In this document: in pieces, positions 1-8,700 of the stretch
Layout: every line of letters starts with the position of its first letter
Numbering within the stretch: position 1 is the first letter of the stretch
NCBI GenBank assembly: GCA_964650975.1
Contig: CAZYWA010000179.1
Coordinates: 1 to 14,068 of the forward strand
Direction: 5' to 3'
Origin: CAZYWA01 sp964650975 [NCBI: uncultured bacterium]
Lineage (GTDB): Bacteria > JADJOY01
Length of the DNA stretch: 14,068 nt
Made by a program: the position numbers and the translations under genes
The notes under the pieces: model-generated
What the model was told of the DNA's origin: nothing
The model's input: the letters and a program-made list of their open reading frames with translations, nothing else
Databases searched by the model: none

Positions 1-558
1 GAAGGCAAGCTCGTGGCGCCGGTCGCCGACTGGGAGACCAAGCGGCGCTGGGTGAAGCAAGCGTTCGCTCGCCTCGAGGCCGCCGGCTACACGATCACCA
101 GCGCCTACACCGCCGTGAAGAACCCGAAGAAGGTTCGATTCGTGTATCGCGAGGCACTTTGGCGCGGCGCCGACATGATTGCGCTGGGCGTCGCGAGCTT
201 CGGCCACGTCCGCGGGACCCACTACCAGAACATCAAGGACATCGAGGCCTATCTCGCGGCCGTCGAGTCCGGCCGGTTGCCGATCCAGCGCGCCATGGCG
301 ATCTCCCGCGACGAGTCGCTGGTCCGCGAGATGATCCTGCAGATGAAGCTCGGACGCCTCGACGCCGGCTACTTCAAGCGCAAGTTCGACGTCGACATCC
401 TGAGCCGCTTCGCCGAGCCGTTTTCGGTCTTCGAGAACGCAAACTTCCTGAGCATCGATGGCGAAACCGTGACCCTCGACCGCGATGCGTTGATGCAGGT
501 GGACGCCATGCTGCCCGCCTTCTACCTGCCGGAGCACCGCGATGCACGGTACACGTGA
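1..558 (+). CDS. HemN-like radical SAM protein, C-terminal part (5' partial)
   Basis: The frame is open from base 1 (reading EGKLVAPVADWE) to the TGA at 556-558, so the gene starts upstream. The GTG at 13 is an internal codon. About 185 residues are visible. They match the end of the radical SAM barrel plus the HemN C-terminal domain: WRGADMIALGVASFGH, then THYQN, then a helical segment with REMILQMKLGRLDAGYF, ending LPEHRDARYT. The CxxxCxxC cluster that would prove radical SAM chemistry lies outside the window. The family includes oxygen-independent coproporphyrinogen III oxidase, the heme chaperone HemW, and natural-product methylases or cyclopropanases. The next gene overlaps it by 17 nt and the operon looks like an aromatic-acid pathway. 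I therefore infer a pathway-specific role rather than heme synthesis. The family call is firm; the function is open. Confidence 0.82.
   Translation, partial: EGKLVAPVADWETKRRWVKQAFARLEAAGYTITSAYTAVKNPKKVRFVYREALWRGADMIALGVASFGHVRGTHYQNIKDIEAYLAAVESGRLPIQRAMAISRDESLVREMILQMKLGRLDAGYFKRKFDVDILSRFAEPFSVFENANFLSIDGETVTLDRDALMQVDAMLPAFYLPEHRDARYT
531..534 (+). promoter_or_regulatory. Ribosome binding site deciding the start at 542
   Basis: GGAG lies 7 nt before the ATG at 542. It sits inside the end of the preceding radical SAM gene. It supports the ATG at 542 as the start of the chorismate-lyase-like gene despite the 17-nt overlap. Confidence 0.5.
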
Positions 559-1144
559 GCCAGGCACGGCCCTGGATCTCGAGGGGCAAGTCGCCGACCT
601 GATCCGGCCGCTCGTCGGCGGTGAAGCCGAGATCGAGCCCACGGCTTCGATCCTGGCGGTCGCGCCGGACGCCCTCCCGCAGCCGCATCGCGACCTGCTG
701 GTCCAGTCGGAGGGCATGTCGACGACGCTCGCGGCCTACTGGCACGAGCCGCTCGAGCTGCGGGTGGTGGCCGCCCGGCGGGAGGGCAAGCTGCTCGCGA
801 GGCACGTGGTCGTGGTGACGTCGCGGAGTCGGCGGGCCGCCGCATACGGCGCGATCCGCATCCACCTCGAGCGCTTCGAGGCTCGAGTGCTGGCGGAGAT
901 CGTGGATGGACGAAAGCCGCTGGGTGCTATCCTCCACGAGCATCGCGTCGAGCACCGGAGCCAGCCCACCGGCTTCTTCCTGATCGAGCCGAACGAGGTC
1001 ATGCGGACCAGCCTCGGTGTTCGCGACGGCCGCGCCCTCCACGGCCGTCACAACGTCATCCTCGACTCCTCGCACTCCCTCATGGCGGAGGTGGTCGACA
1101 TCCTCTCGCCGGAGACACGAGATCCCGGGGACACGGACCCATGA
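542..1144 (+). CDS. Chorismate pyruvate-lyase-like protein (UbiC/DUF98 type)
   Basis: This 200-residue protein resembles the chorismate lyase fold family, which removes pyruvate from chorismate to give 4-hydroxybenzoate (some relatives give other hydroxybenzoates). Visible landmarks are LLVQSEGMSTTLAAYW (52-67), a strand pair rich in Arg and Val (72-93), YGAIRIHL with Arg106 (102-109), KPLGAILHEH (125-134), and MAEVVDIL near the end with Glu183. By analogy, Arg106 and Glu183 are candidates for the substrate-binding Arg and the catalytic acid of UbiC; I have no alignment to prove it. E. coli UbiC is 165 residues, so this protein is somewhat longer, with a polar tail after 188. It has no signal peptide and should be cytosolic. 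Its stop overlaps the next start as ATGA, so it is probably co-translated with the FAD enzyme. It would supply the aromatic acid for the pathway. Confidence 0.72.
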   Translation: MHGTREPGTALDLEGQVADLIRPLVGGEAEIEPTASILAVAPDALPQPHRDLLVQSEGMSTTLAAYWHEPLELRVVAARREGKLLARHVVVVTSRSRRAAAYGAIRIHLERFEARVLAEIVDGRKPLGAILHEHRVEHRSQPTGFFLIEPNEVMRTSLGVRDGRALHGRHNVILDSSHSLMAEVVDILSPETRDPGDTDP

Positions 1145-2409
1145 CCCCGTCCTCGAACGACTTCGATGCGATCGTGGTGGGCGCGGGCCCGGCCGGCTCG
1201 TCCGCCGCCGCGATTCTCGCGGAGCACGGTCACCGGGTGGCGCTCCTCGAGAAGGCCAAGTTCCCGCGCTATCACATCGGCGAGTCACTCATTCCGTACG
1301 CCTGGTTCGCGCTCGACCGGCTCGGTCTGGTGCAACGTCTCGACCGGTCCGCCTTCAAGGTCCTAAAGCACAGCGTGCAGTTCGTCAGTCTCGACGGCCG
1401 GAGCTCGGTGCCGTTTTACTTCTTCCGGCACACCGAGCACGACTGCGCTCGCACCTGGCAGGTGGTGCGAAGCAGCTTCGACCAGATGCTGGTCGAGAAC
1501 GCCGTCGAGAAAGGCGCGGTGCTGTTCGAGGAAACCCAGGCGCAGGCCTTCGTTCGCGAGGGGCAGCAGGTGGTCGGAGTCGACGCGACCACGCCCGCCG
1601 GTCCGGTCACGTTCCGGGCGCCGATCACCATCGACGCGAGCGGCCGCGACGCGCTCGCCGCCGTGCGGCACGGCTGGCGAGTGCCCGATCCGGTCCTCAA
1701 GAAGATCGCGATCTGGACCTACTACCGTGGCGCGAAGCGCGACCAGGGCGTCGACGAAGGCGCCACCACGGTGGCCTACCTGCCTGGAAAGGGCTGGTTC
1801 TGGTACATCCCGCTCGCGGACGACGTGCTGAGCGTGGGCGTCGTCGCCGAGCGCGATTATCTCTACCGCACCGACAAGGGAGACCCCGACGCCATCTTCG
1901 CGCGCGAGGTCGCGACCCAGCCCTGGATCAAGGATCACCTCGACGGCGCCGAGAAAACCGCGCCGTGCCGCGTGACCAGCGATTATTCCTATCGCTCGAA
2001 GCACTGCGCGACCAACGGTCTGGTCTTGACCGGCGACGCCTTCGGATTTCTCGATCCGGTCTTTTCGTCGGGGGTGTTTTTCGCGCTCCACACCGGGGTT
2101 CTGGTGGGCGACGCGGTGCACGGCGCGCTCCGGGCCGGCGACGTGAGCGCTTCGCGGTTCGAGGAATACGGCAGGCAGTTCTGCCTGGGCCACGAGGCAA
2201 TGCGCCGCCTGGTGTACACGTTTTACGATCCCGCGTTCAGCTTCGGCGGATTTCTCAAGGCCCGTCCGGACCTGCGTGTCGATCTCACCGACTGCTTGAT
2301 CGGCAACGTGTACAAGGATCTCGAGCCGCTCTTCGAGGCGGTCTCGAAATTCGCTCGCATACCGGCGCCGCTCGAGCACGGCCGGCCGCTCGTGGAGGCA
2401 CTCGTCTGA
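1141..2409 (+). CDS. FAD-dependent oxidoreductase of the flavin-dependent halogenase family
   Basis: This 422-residue protein has an N-terminal Rossmann FAD site, VVGAGPAGSSAA (12-23; GxGxxG at 14-19), followed by FPRYHIGESLIP (41-52), a hallmark of tryptophan/pyrrole/phenol halogenases and their relatives. It carries the halogenase signature WxWxIP as W219-F-W221-Y-I223-P224. Lys76 in LKHSVQF is a plausible match to the catalytic lysine. GD (298-299) and DPVFSSGV (305-312) are the second FAD motif and the active-site loop. Known halogenases use FADH2, oxygen and halide to make a lysine-bound or free hypohalous species. The neighbouring chorismate lyase suggests a phenolic or benzoate substrate, possibly carrier-bound. 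Some family members with these motifs are probably not halogenases, and a geranylgeranyl-reductase-like reductase is the alternative. No flavin reductase is present in the window. GGGGA at 1127-1131 may serve as the ribosome binding site. Confidence 0.8.
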   Translation: MTPSSNDFDAIVVGAGPAGSSAAAILAEHGHRVALLEKAKFPRYHIGESLIPYAWFALDRLGLVQRLDRSAFKVLKHSVQFVSLDGRSSVPFYFFRHTEHDCARTWQVVRSSFDQMLVENAVEKGAVLFEETQAQAFVREGQQVVGVDATTPAGPVTFRAPITIDASGRDALAAVRHGWRVPDPVLKKIAIWTYYRGAKRDQGVDEGATTVAYLPGKGWFWYIPLADDVLSVGVVAERDYLYRTDKGDPDAIFAREVATQPWIKDHLDGAEKTAPCRVTSDYSYRSKHCATNGLVLTGDAFGFLDPVFSSGVFFALHTGVLVGDAVHGALRAGDVSASRFEEYGRQFCLGHEAMRRLVYTFYDPAFSFGGFLKARPDLRVDLTDCLIGNVYKDLEPLFEAVSKFARIPAPLEHGRPLVEALV

Positions 2410-2437
2410 GACCCGCGAGTGCCCCACCCCTCGGCCG

Positions 2438-3751
2438 ATGACCTTCGTCCTGATCTCGCCCGGCACCGGCACCTTCTACTGCGGTAGCTGCATCCGAGAC
2501 GACGGCCTGGCCCGCGCCATCCGGCGGGCGGGCCGAGACGTGCTGGTGGTGCCGCTCTACCTGCCGATCGTGACGGACGCCCCGCACGCCGCCGAGCGGG
2601 CGCCCATCCGCTTCGGCGGCATCAACGTCTACCTGCAGCAGAAGTCGGCGCTCTTCCGGCACACTCCCGCGTGGCTCGACCGGCTCCTCGACGCCGGGCC
2701 GCTACTGCGCGCCGCGGCCCATCGCGCGGGCATGACCAACGCGCACGATCTCGGCGCCCTCACGGTGTCGATGCTGCGCGGCGAGGACGGAAACCAGCGA
2801 AAGGAGCTCGACAAGCTGCTCGCGTTTCTCGCCAGCCGTCGGCCGAAGCCCACCATCGTGTGTCTCTCGAACGCCCTGCTGGTCGGGCTCGTGCACCGGT
2901 TGCGCGAAGCCCTCGACGTACCCGTGGTGCTCACTCTTCAGGGCGAGGACGCGTTCCTCGACTCCTTGCCGGAGCCGCATCGGTCCGCCGCATGGGCCGA
3001 GGTGAGCCGGCGGACCCAGGAAGCCGACGGACTGGTCGCGGTCAGTCGCTACTACGGCGAGACCATGCAGCGGCGGCTCGGTTTCGACGCCGCCAAGCTA
3101 CGCGTCGTGCACAACGGCATCGACCTCGAGGGCTTCAGGCCGGCCGACGCCGATCCAGACCCGCCGGTGGTCGGATACCTGGCGCGGATGTGCGAAGCGA
3201 AGGGACTGGGCACGCTCGCGGAGGCCTTCATCGAGCTCAAGCGCCGTCCCGGCATGTCGCGCGCTCGACTGAGCGTCGCCGGATCGGTGGCGCCCGGCGA
3301 CGAGCCGTACGCGGCGGAAATCGAGCGCCGCCTCCACCACGCGGGCCTCGGTGCGGACGTCTCGTTCCGGCCCAATTTGAGCCTCGCGGAAAAGCAGGCT
3401 TTCCTGCGGTCGCTCTCGGTCTTCTGCGTGCCCGCCATGTACGGTGAATCGTTCGGCCTCTACCTCCTCGAGGCCTGGGCGAGCGGCGTGCCGGTGGTCC
3501 AGCCACGAGTCGCCTCCTTTCCGGAGCTGCTGGCGGACACGGGCGGCGGCTTGCTGACCGAGACGGGCGAGCCCGCGGAGCTGGCGGAGAGCCTGGCGTC
3601 CATCCTCACGAACCCCGCCGAGCGCCGGCGCCTGGGCCGGCTGGGACGCGAGGCGGTGCTGAGTCGATTCGGCGTGGACCGCATGGCCCACGGGATCCTT
3701 TCGCTGGTCGACGAGCTCGACCGGCGAGACAGACCACCTCGTGACGCATGA
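2438..3751 (+). CDS. Family 4 glycosyltransferase (GT-B fold)
   Basis: This 437-residue protein looks like a retaining GT-B glycosyltransferase. The N-terminal acceptor domain starts with a Gly-rich loop carrying an unusual Cys pair (PGTGTFYCGSC, C15 and C18) and continues with GGINVYLQQK (60-69). VVHNGIDLEGF (223-233) marks the linker to the donor domain, which begins at VVGYLAR. The EX7E motif of GT4 enzymes is present as E337 and E345 in YGESFGLYLLEAWASG. No membrane segment is seen, so it is probably cytosolic or peripheral. It follows the FAD gene after a 28-nt gap with no clear Shine-Dalgarno. It shares an ATGA overlap with the ligase gene. It probably adds a sugar to the pathway product or to its lipid carrier. 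The donor and acceptor cannot be read from the sequence. Confidence 0.88.
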   Translation: MTFVLISPGTGTFYCGSCIRDDGLARAIRRAGRDVLVVPLYLPIVTDAPHAAERAPIRFGGINVYLQQKSALFRHTPAWLDRLLDAGPLLRAAAHRAGMTNAHDLGALTVSMLRGEDGNQRKELDKLLAFLASRRPKPTIVCLSNALLVGLVHRLREALDVPVVLTLQGEDAFLDSLPEPHRSAAWAEVSRRTQEADGLVAVSRYYGETMQRRLGFDAAKLRVVHNGIDLEGFRPADADPDPPVVGYLARMCEAKGLGTLAEAFIELKRRPGMSRARLSVAGSVAPGDEPYAAEIERRLHHAGLGADVSFRPNLSLAEKQAFLRSLSVFCVPAMYGESFGLYLLEAWASGVPVVQPRVASFPELLADTGGGLLTETGEPAELAESLASILTNPAERRRLGRLGREAVLSRFGVDRMAHGILSLVDELDRRDRPPRDA

Positions 3752-5076
3752 AACCGCCGGCGCCGATTCCGGCCGACCCTGATCGGCGCGCACGGATCGA
3801 CGACGATCAATGGGCCCGGTTGCGCGAGCTGTTGCGCGCGATCGTTCCGGCCAATCCATTCTGGACCCAGCGTCTGACCGCCGCGGGCCTCGGTGACGCG
3901 ATCTCGAGCCTCTCGAGCTTCGACGAGCTTCGGCGTCTGCCGCTCATCACCAAGGCGGACATCGTCGAGGACCATGCCGCTCACCCGCCGTTCGGCTCGA
4001 ACCTGACCTCGCCGATCGCCGCTTACACGCGTGTTCATTACACGAGCGGAACCACCGCGGAGCCCCTCGCGTGGCCGGACACGGCCGAGAGCTGGCAGTG
4101 GATGCTCGACAGCTGGAAGCGCATCTACCTCGCCGCCAGCGTCCGCGCGGGCGACGCCATCTTCTTCGCCTTTTCGTTCGGTCCCTTCCTGGGCTTCTGG
4201 ACGGCCTTCGAGGCCGCGACGCAGCTCGGCGTCCGGTGCTTGAGCGGCGGCGGCATGGGCTCGAAGAAACGGCTTCATGCCATGGCCCGCGCGCAGTCGA
4301 CCGTGCTCTGCTGCACGCCCACCTACGCGCTCCACCTGGCCCAGACCGCGCGCGAGATGCGGCTCGATCCAGGCGAGCTGAATCTCCGGACGGTGATCGT
4401 GGCCGGCGAGCCCGGCGGCAGCCTCCCGGCGGTGCGAGATCGAATCCGGGCCGGGCTTGGCGGCGAGGTCTTCGATCATCACGGGATGACCGAGGTCGGT
4501 CCCGTGAGCCACCAGTGCGCGGCCCGCGTGGGCACGCTGCGCATTCTCGAGTCGTCGTACCTCGCCGAGGTGATCCATCCGATCAGCGGAGAGCCCGCGA
4601 CACCAGGCGCCGAGGGCGAGCTGGTGCTCACCACGCTGGGACGCTCCGCCTGTCCGCTGCTCCGCTATCGGACCGGCGACCTGGTGCGGCCGGTGTTCGT
4701 CGACGAGGACGGCGCCGGCGCCGGAAACCACATGGCGCTCGAGGGTGGCGTGCTGGGCCGCACCGACGACATGGTGATCGTGCGCGGGGTCAACGTGTTC
4801 CCGAGCGCCGTCGATCAGATCGTGCGCGCGCTCGACGGAATCGCCGAGTATCGGGTGATCGTGGGCGAGCGGGGTGCCATGGCCGAGCTGATCGTCGAAC
4901 TGGAGCCGGCCGATGCGGCGAAGGGCGAGGGCCTGCGCCGGAGCCTCGAGGAACGGTTCGAGGAGACTCTGTCGCTCCACATCCCGGTTCGGATCGCCGG
5001 CGCCGGCGAGCTGCCTCGCTTCGAGATGAAGGCGCGCCGCTGGGTGCGACGACCGCAAGCAGGAAGCGACCCGTGA
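3748..5076 (+). CDS. Phenylacetate-CoA-ligase-like adenylating enzyme (PaaK family)
   Basis: This 442-residue protein has the size and motif order of PaaK-type ANL enzymes, which convert an aryl acid to an acyl-adenylate and then a thioester. An N-terminal helical region with FDELRRLPLITKADI (58-72) is followed by the phosphate loop HYTSGTTAEPLAW (97-109), the A5-like HHGMTEVGP (244-252), YRTGDL (307-312), RGVNVFPSAVDQ (346-357), and a C-terminal LPRFEMKARRW in which Lys428 is the likely catalytic lysine. The phosphate loop reads TSGTTAEP where relatives usually have SGTTGKP, so the loop Lys is replaced by Glu. Many PaaK-family proteins in biosynthetic clusters load non-phenylacetate acids. 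Beside a chorismate lyase, a hydroxybenzoate is the likely substrate (inference). The start is coupled to the upstream gene by ATGA. The stop overlaps the ABC gene's GTG start as GTGA. Confidence 0.85.
   Translation: MKPPAPIPADPDRRARIDDDQWARLRELLRAIVPANPFWTQRLTAAGLGDAISSLSSFDELRRLPLITKADIVEDHAAHPPFGSNLTSPIAAYTRVHYTSGTTAEPLAWPDTAESWQWMLDSWKRIYLAASVRAGDAIFFAFSFGPFLGFWTAFEAATQLGVRCLSGGGMGSKKRLHAMARAQSTVLCCTPTYALHLAQTAREMRLDPGELNLRTVIVAGEPGGSLPAVRDRIRAGLGGEVFDHHGMTEVGPVSHQCAARVGTLRILESSYLAEVIHPISGEPATPGAEGELVLTTLGRSACPLLRYRTGDLVRPVFVDEDGAGAGNHMALEGGVLGRTDDMVIVRGVNVFPSAVDQIVRALDGIAEYRVIVGERGAMAELIVELEPADAAKGEGLRRSLEERFEETLSLHIPVRIAGAGELPRFEMKARRWVRRPQAGSDP
5061..5066 (+). promoter_or_regulatory. 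Ribosome binding site deciding the GTG start at 5073
   Basis: AGGAAG lies 6 nt before the GTG at 5073. It selects this GTG over the far upstream codons of the same open frame, which would run back through the ligase gene. Confidence 0.55.
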
Positions 5077-5783
5077 GCGCGCCGCTGCTGGATCTGCAGC
5101 AGGTGGTCCGCCGCTTCGACACCGCGGCGGGATCGCAGACGGTTCTGGATGGCCTCACCTGGACGCTGGAGCACGGCGGCGCCGCCGCCATCCAGGGTGC
5201 CTCGGGCTGCGGCAAGAGCACGCTCCTGAACCTCATCGGCGCACTCGACCGCCCGACGTCCGGTCGAGTGCTGCTCGACGGCGAGTCGCTCACCGAGCTC
5301 GACGACGACGCCCGATCGCGGCTCCGCGCCCGGAAGATCGGTTTCGTCTTCCAGGAGCATCATCTGCTGCCGCAGTGCTCGGCGATCGAAAACGTTCTGG
5401 TGCCCACCCTGGCGCTCGGCCCGGCGGCGCGGCCCGAGTCCGTGGCGAGAGCCGACTCGTTGCTCGCTCGCGTGGGACTCGCCGACCACGCGCACAAGCG
5501 GCCGCACCAGCTCTCGGGCGGCCAGCGCCAGCGGGTGGCCGTGGTGCGCGCGCTCATCAACGAGCCGATCCTGCTGCTCGCGGACGAGCCGACCGGCTCT
5601 CTCGATCGCGCCGCCGCCGAGACGCTGGTGGAGCTGCTCGTGGAGCTCAACCGCGAAGCGCGGCTGGCCCTGGTGGTCGCCACTCACTCGGCCCATGTCG
5701 CCCTGCGGGTGGGGAGCGTCTTCGACCTGCTCGACGGGAAGCTTCGTTCCGCCGGTCCAGGAGCATGCGCAACCGGCGACTGA
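5073..5783 (+). CDS. ABC transporter ATP-binding subunit, MacB/LolD type
   Basis: This 236-residue nucleotide-binding subunit energises the permease encoded just downstream. All ABC motifs are intact: Walker A GASGCGKST (42-50), Q-loop FVFQEHHLLP (91-100, Gln94), signature LSGGQRQR (147-154), Walker B ILLLADEPTGSLD (166-178, catalytic Glu172), and the switch His205 in ATHS. The QEHHLLP and ADEPTGSLD forms are typical of the MacB/LolD/FtsE group, which works with FtsX-like permeases to extract or extrude lipids, lipoproteins or other substrates rather than to import solutes. The open frame extends far upstream, but the domain begins at SAPLLDLQQV right after the GTG, and a Shine-Dalgarno precedes it. 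It overlaps the ligase stop by 4 nt and the permease gene by 19 nt. Confidence 0.93.
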   Translation: MSAPLLDLQQVVRRFDTAAGSQTVLDGLTWTLEHGGAAAIQGASGCGKSTLLNLIGALDRPTSGRVLLDGESLTELDDDARSRLRARKIGFVFQEHHLLPQCSAIENVLVPTLALGPAARPESVARADSLLARVGLADHAHKRPHQLSGGQRQRVAVVRALINEPILLLADEPTGSLDRAAAETLVELLVELNREARLALVVATHSAHVALRVGSVFDLLDGKLRSAGPGACATGD

Positions 5784-8700
5784 TCCTTCGCTCGCTGGTC
5801 CACTACCGGCACGCGTATCTCGGTGTCGGCGCTGGAGCGGCCGTCGCCACGGCGGTTCTGGTGGGCGCCCTGATGGTGGGCGATTCGGTCAGCCACACCC
5901 TGGAAATGCAGGCATTGCGGCGTCTCGGCAAGATCCAGATGGCGATGCGCACCGGCGATCGTCCGTTCACCGACGATCTGGCCGAGCACCTGATCGGAGA
6001 TCTCTCCTTGACCGGCGATCCCGCCGCGGCCTGCCTGCGCGTCGACGGCGTGGCCATCGCGGGCGGCGGCAAACGGCGGACTCCCGACGTGCGGGTGTAC
6101 GGGATCGAGCCGTCCTTCTGGGCGGTCGGTGGCGTCGCGCCGCAAGGACCGCGAGAGGACGGCGTGATCGTCAATCGTGCGCTGGCGCGCGAGCTCGGCG
6201 TCGAGGTCGGCGAGGAGCTGCTGCTCCGCTTCGCCAAGCCCAGCGCCCTGCCTCGCGACGTCCCGCTCGGCGGCGATCTCGAGGAAACCGTCACGCTGCG
6301 GGTCGAGATCGAGAAGATCGTCGACGGCGACTCGTTCGGGAACTTCGACCTCGACGCGAGCCCGCTGCCGCCGCCCAACGCTTTCGTGCAACGCGGGGTC
6401 TTGCAACGCCGAACCGGCCTGGTGGGGCGGAGCAACCTGCTGATCTCGGCAACCAGCCCTTCGCGGTACCCCCACGCCGATCGAGACACCGCGAACCCGA
6501 GATCCACGCTCATCGTTCCGGAGGCATTGCGCGTGGGCTGGCGTCTCGAGGACGCGTCGGCCCGATTGCGTCGCGTGGGAGCGGACGGCCCCTGGGACGT
6601 CTCGAGCGAGCGGGTGTTCCTCGACGACGCGCTCGGTGGCGCCGCGCTCGGCGCCGGACCGGCTCAGCCCGCTCTCACCTATCTGGTGAACGCGATCGAA
6701 GCCCCCAGCGGAAGGATCACGCGCTACGCGATGGTGGCGGCCTACGATCCCACACCGAGGCCCGGTGCTCCGGCGACCCCGGTCCCACCTTCCCTTCGCA
6801 CCGACCAGGTGGTGGTCACCGAATGGCTGGCGGAAGAGCTGGGTGTCGCCGCCGGCGACGAGCTGCTGCTCCGGTACTGGGTCTTCGGCCTGAACCGGCA
6901 ACTCACCGAGGCGACGGCGCGCTTCTCCGTGGCGGCCGTGGTCGAGACCGAGGGACCCGGCGGCGACCGGCTTCTCATGCCGGACTTTCCGGGCATGACC
7001 GACGTCGAGAGCGCCGCCGAGTGGCAACCGGCCCCCGAGCTCGGCGTTCGTACCGACTGGATCACCGACTCGGAGAAGAAGTATTGGCACGCTCATCGCG
7101 GCGCTCCCAAGGCGTTCGTCCACCTGGCGTGGGCTCAGAGCCCGGGCGCCTGGCGAACTCCCTACGGCGACCTGACAGCCGTTCGCCTTCCCGGGAGCAA
7201 GACCGAGCAAGCGGTGCGAGCCGGCATTCGCGAGCGCGTCGGCGATCCCACCCGGCTCGGCTTCGGCTTCCTGCCCGTCCGCGAAATCGCGCTGCGCGCC
7301 AGCCGCGAGGGAGTGGCTTCGTACTTCGGGTATCTGTTCGTCGGCCTGAGCTGCTTCGTGATCGTGGCCGCCGTCACGCTGACGGCGCTGCTCTTCTCGT
7401 TCAACACCGAGCAACGGAGCGCCGAGATCGGCACCTTGCTCGCCATGGGCTTCCGGGCGCGGCACATCCGCCGGTTGCTGATCACCGAAGGTCTGGTGGT
7501 CGCCTCGATCGGCGGCCTGCTCGGACTCCCCGCCGGATGGCTCTACGCGTCGGCGGCGCTGCGGGCGCTCTCCGGCAACTGGGCTGGCGCCGTGGCCGAT
7601 GCCTCCATCTCGTTTCACGTCGCACCCGAGACCCCGGTCATCGGGTTCACGACCACGCTGATCATCGCCGCTTGGTCGATGCACCGGGTGCTGCGGCATC
7701 AACTGCGGCGCGAGGCCCACGAGCTGATGTCGGCGCGATTCGGGCTCCTCGAAACGCCCCGTCCGTCGCGGCGGCGCGCCGTCGTCGGCGCGGCTTGCGC
7801 AGCCGTCGTCGCTCTCGGGTTGGCGGCTCGCGGCATCGGCGCCGACGCCGAGCGCGCGACCGGTCTCTTCTTCGGCGCCGGCGCCCTCATGCTCGTCGCA
7901 TCGCTCTCCGCGACGGCCGCTTTCCTGCGGCCGTCCGATCGCGACCCCTCGCGCCGCATGACGTTCGCGCGTCTCGGCCGGCTGAGCGGTGGCCGGCGTC
8001 CCGGCCGTTCGCTCGCGACGGTGGGCATGCTCGCCAGCGGCACGTTCCTGATCATCTCGGTCAACGCATTTCGGCTCGGCGACGACCGCGCGGAGGGCAC
8101 CGGCGGATTCGGCATGTTCGCGCGAACCTCGGTGCCGGTGGCGCACGATCTCAACACCGCGTCGGCCGCCGGGCGCTTCGGCCTCGAGGACCTCCGCCAG
8201 GTTCACTTCCTGTCGATGCGGTTGCGCGACGGCGACGAGGCGAGCTGCCGGAATCTCAACAAGCCGCAGATGGCGCCGCTCCTGGGAGTGGACACGCGCG
8301 CCATTCAGGATCGCCATCCGTTTCGCTTCGCGCGGACCCTCTCGAGCGCCGCGGATCCCTGGATGCTGTTGCAGCGGCCCGACGAACCGGACGTGACGCC
8401 CGGCATCGTCGACGACGCGGTGGCGAAGTGGATCCTGGAGGTCGGCGTGGGCGACACGATCTCCTACGTCGACGAAGCCGGCCAGACCTTCCGGGTCCGC
8501 ATCGTGGGAACCCTCGAGAGCTCGATCCTCCAGGGTTACCTGCTGATCGACGCGCAAGCCTTCGCCAAGCACTTTCCCTCGGTGACCGGGAACCGCCTGT
8601 TCCTGGTGGATCTACCAGCGGGCCGCTACGACGACGTCGCTCGAACCCTCAAGGAATCCGCGCTGCAGGACTACGGGCTCACCACCATGGAGGCCGGCGA

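Noticed and set aside
1-558. Simple assignment as heme-biosynthesis hemN
   Set aside because: Only the C-terminal part is visible and the neighbours are biosynthetic tailoring and export genes. The family includes several other activities, so no gene symbol is given.
1363-2472. A 369-codon minus-strand frame under the halogenase-family gene
   Set aside because: It is a shadow of a gene whose motifs are certain. No recognisable domain or ribosome binding site.
3460-5058. A 532-codon minus-strand frame under the ligase gene
   Set aside because: Compositionally a reverse-strand shadow; the ligase motifs on the other strand are complete.
5684-8572. A 962-codon open frame on the minus strand under the permease gene
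   Set aside because: It is antisense to a gene with clear FtsX motifs. Its translation is low-complexity, rich in Arg, Gly, Ala, Glu and His, with no domain; such long shadow frames are expected at this GC content.
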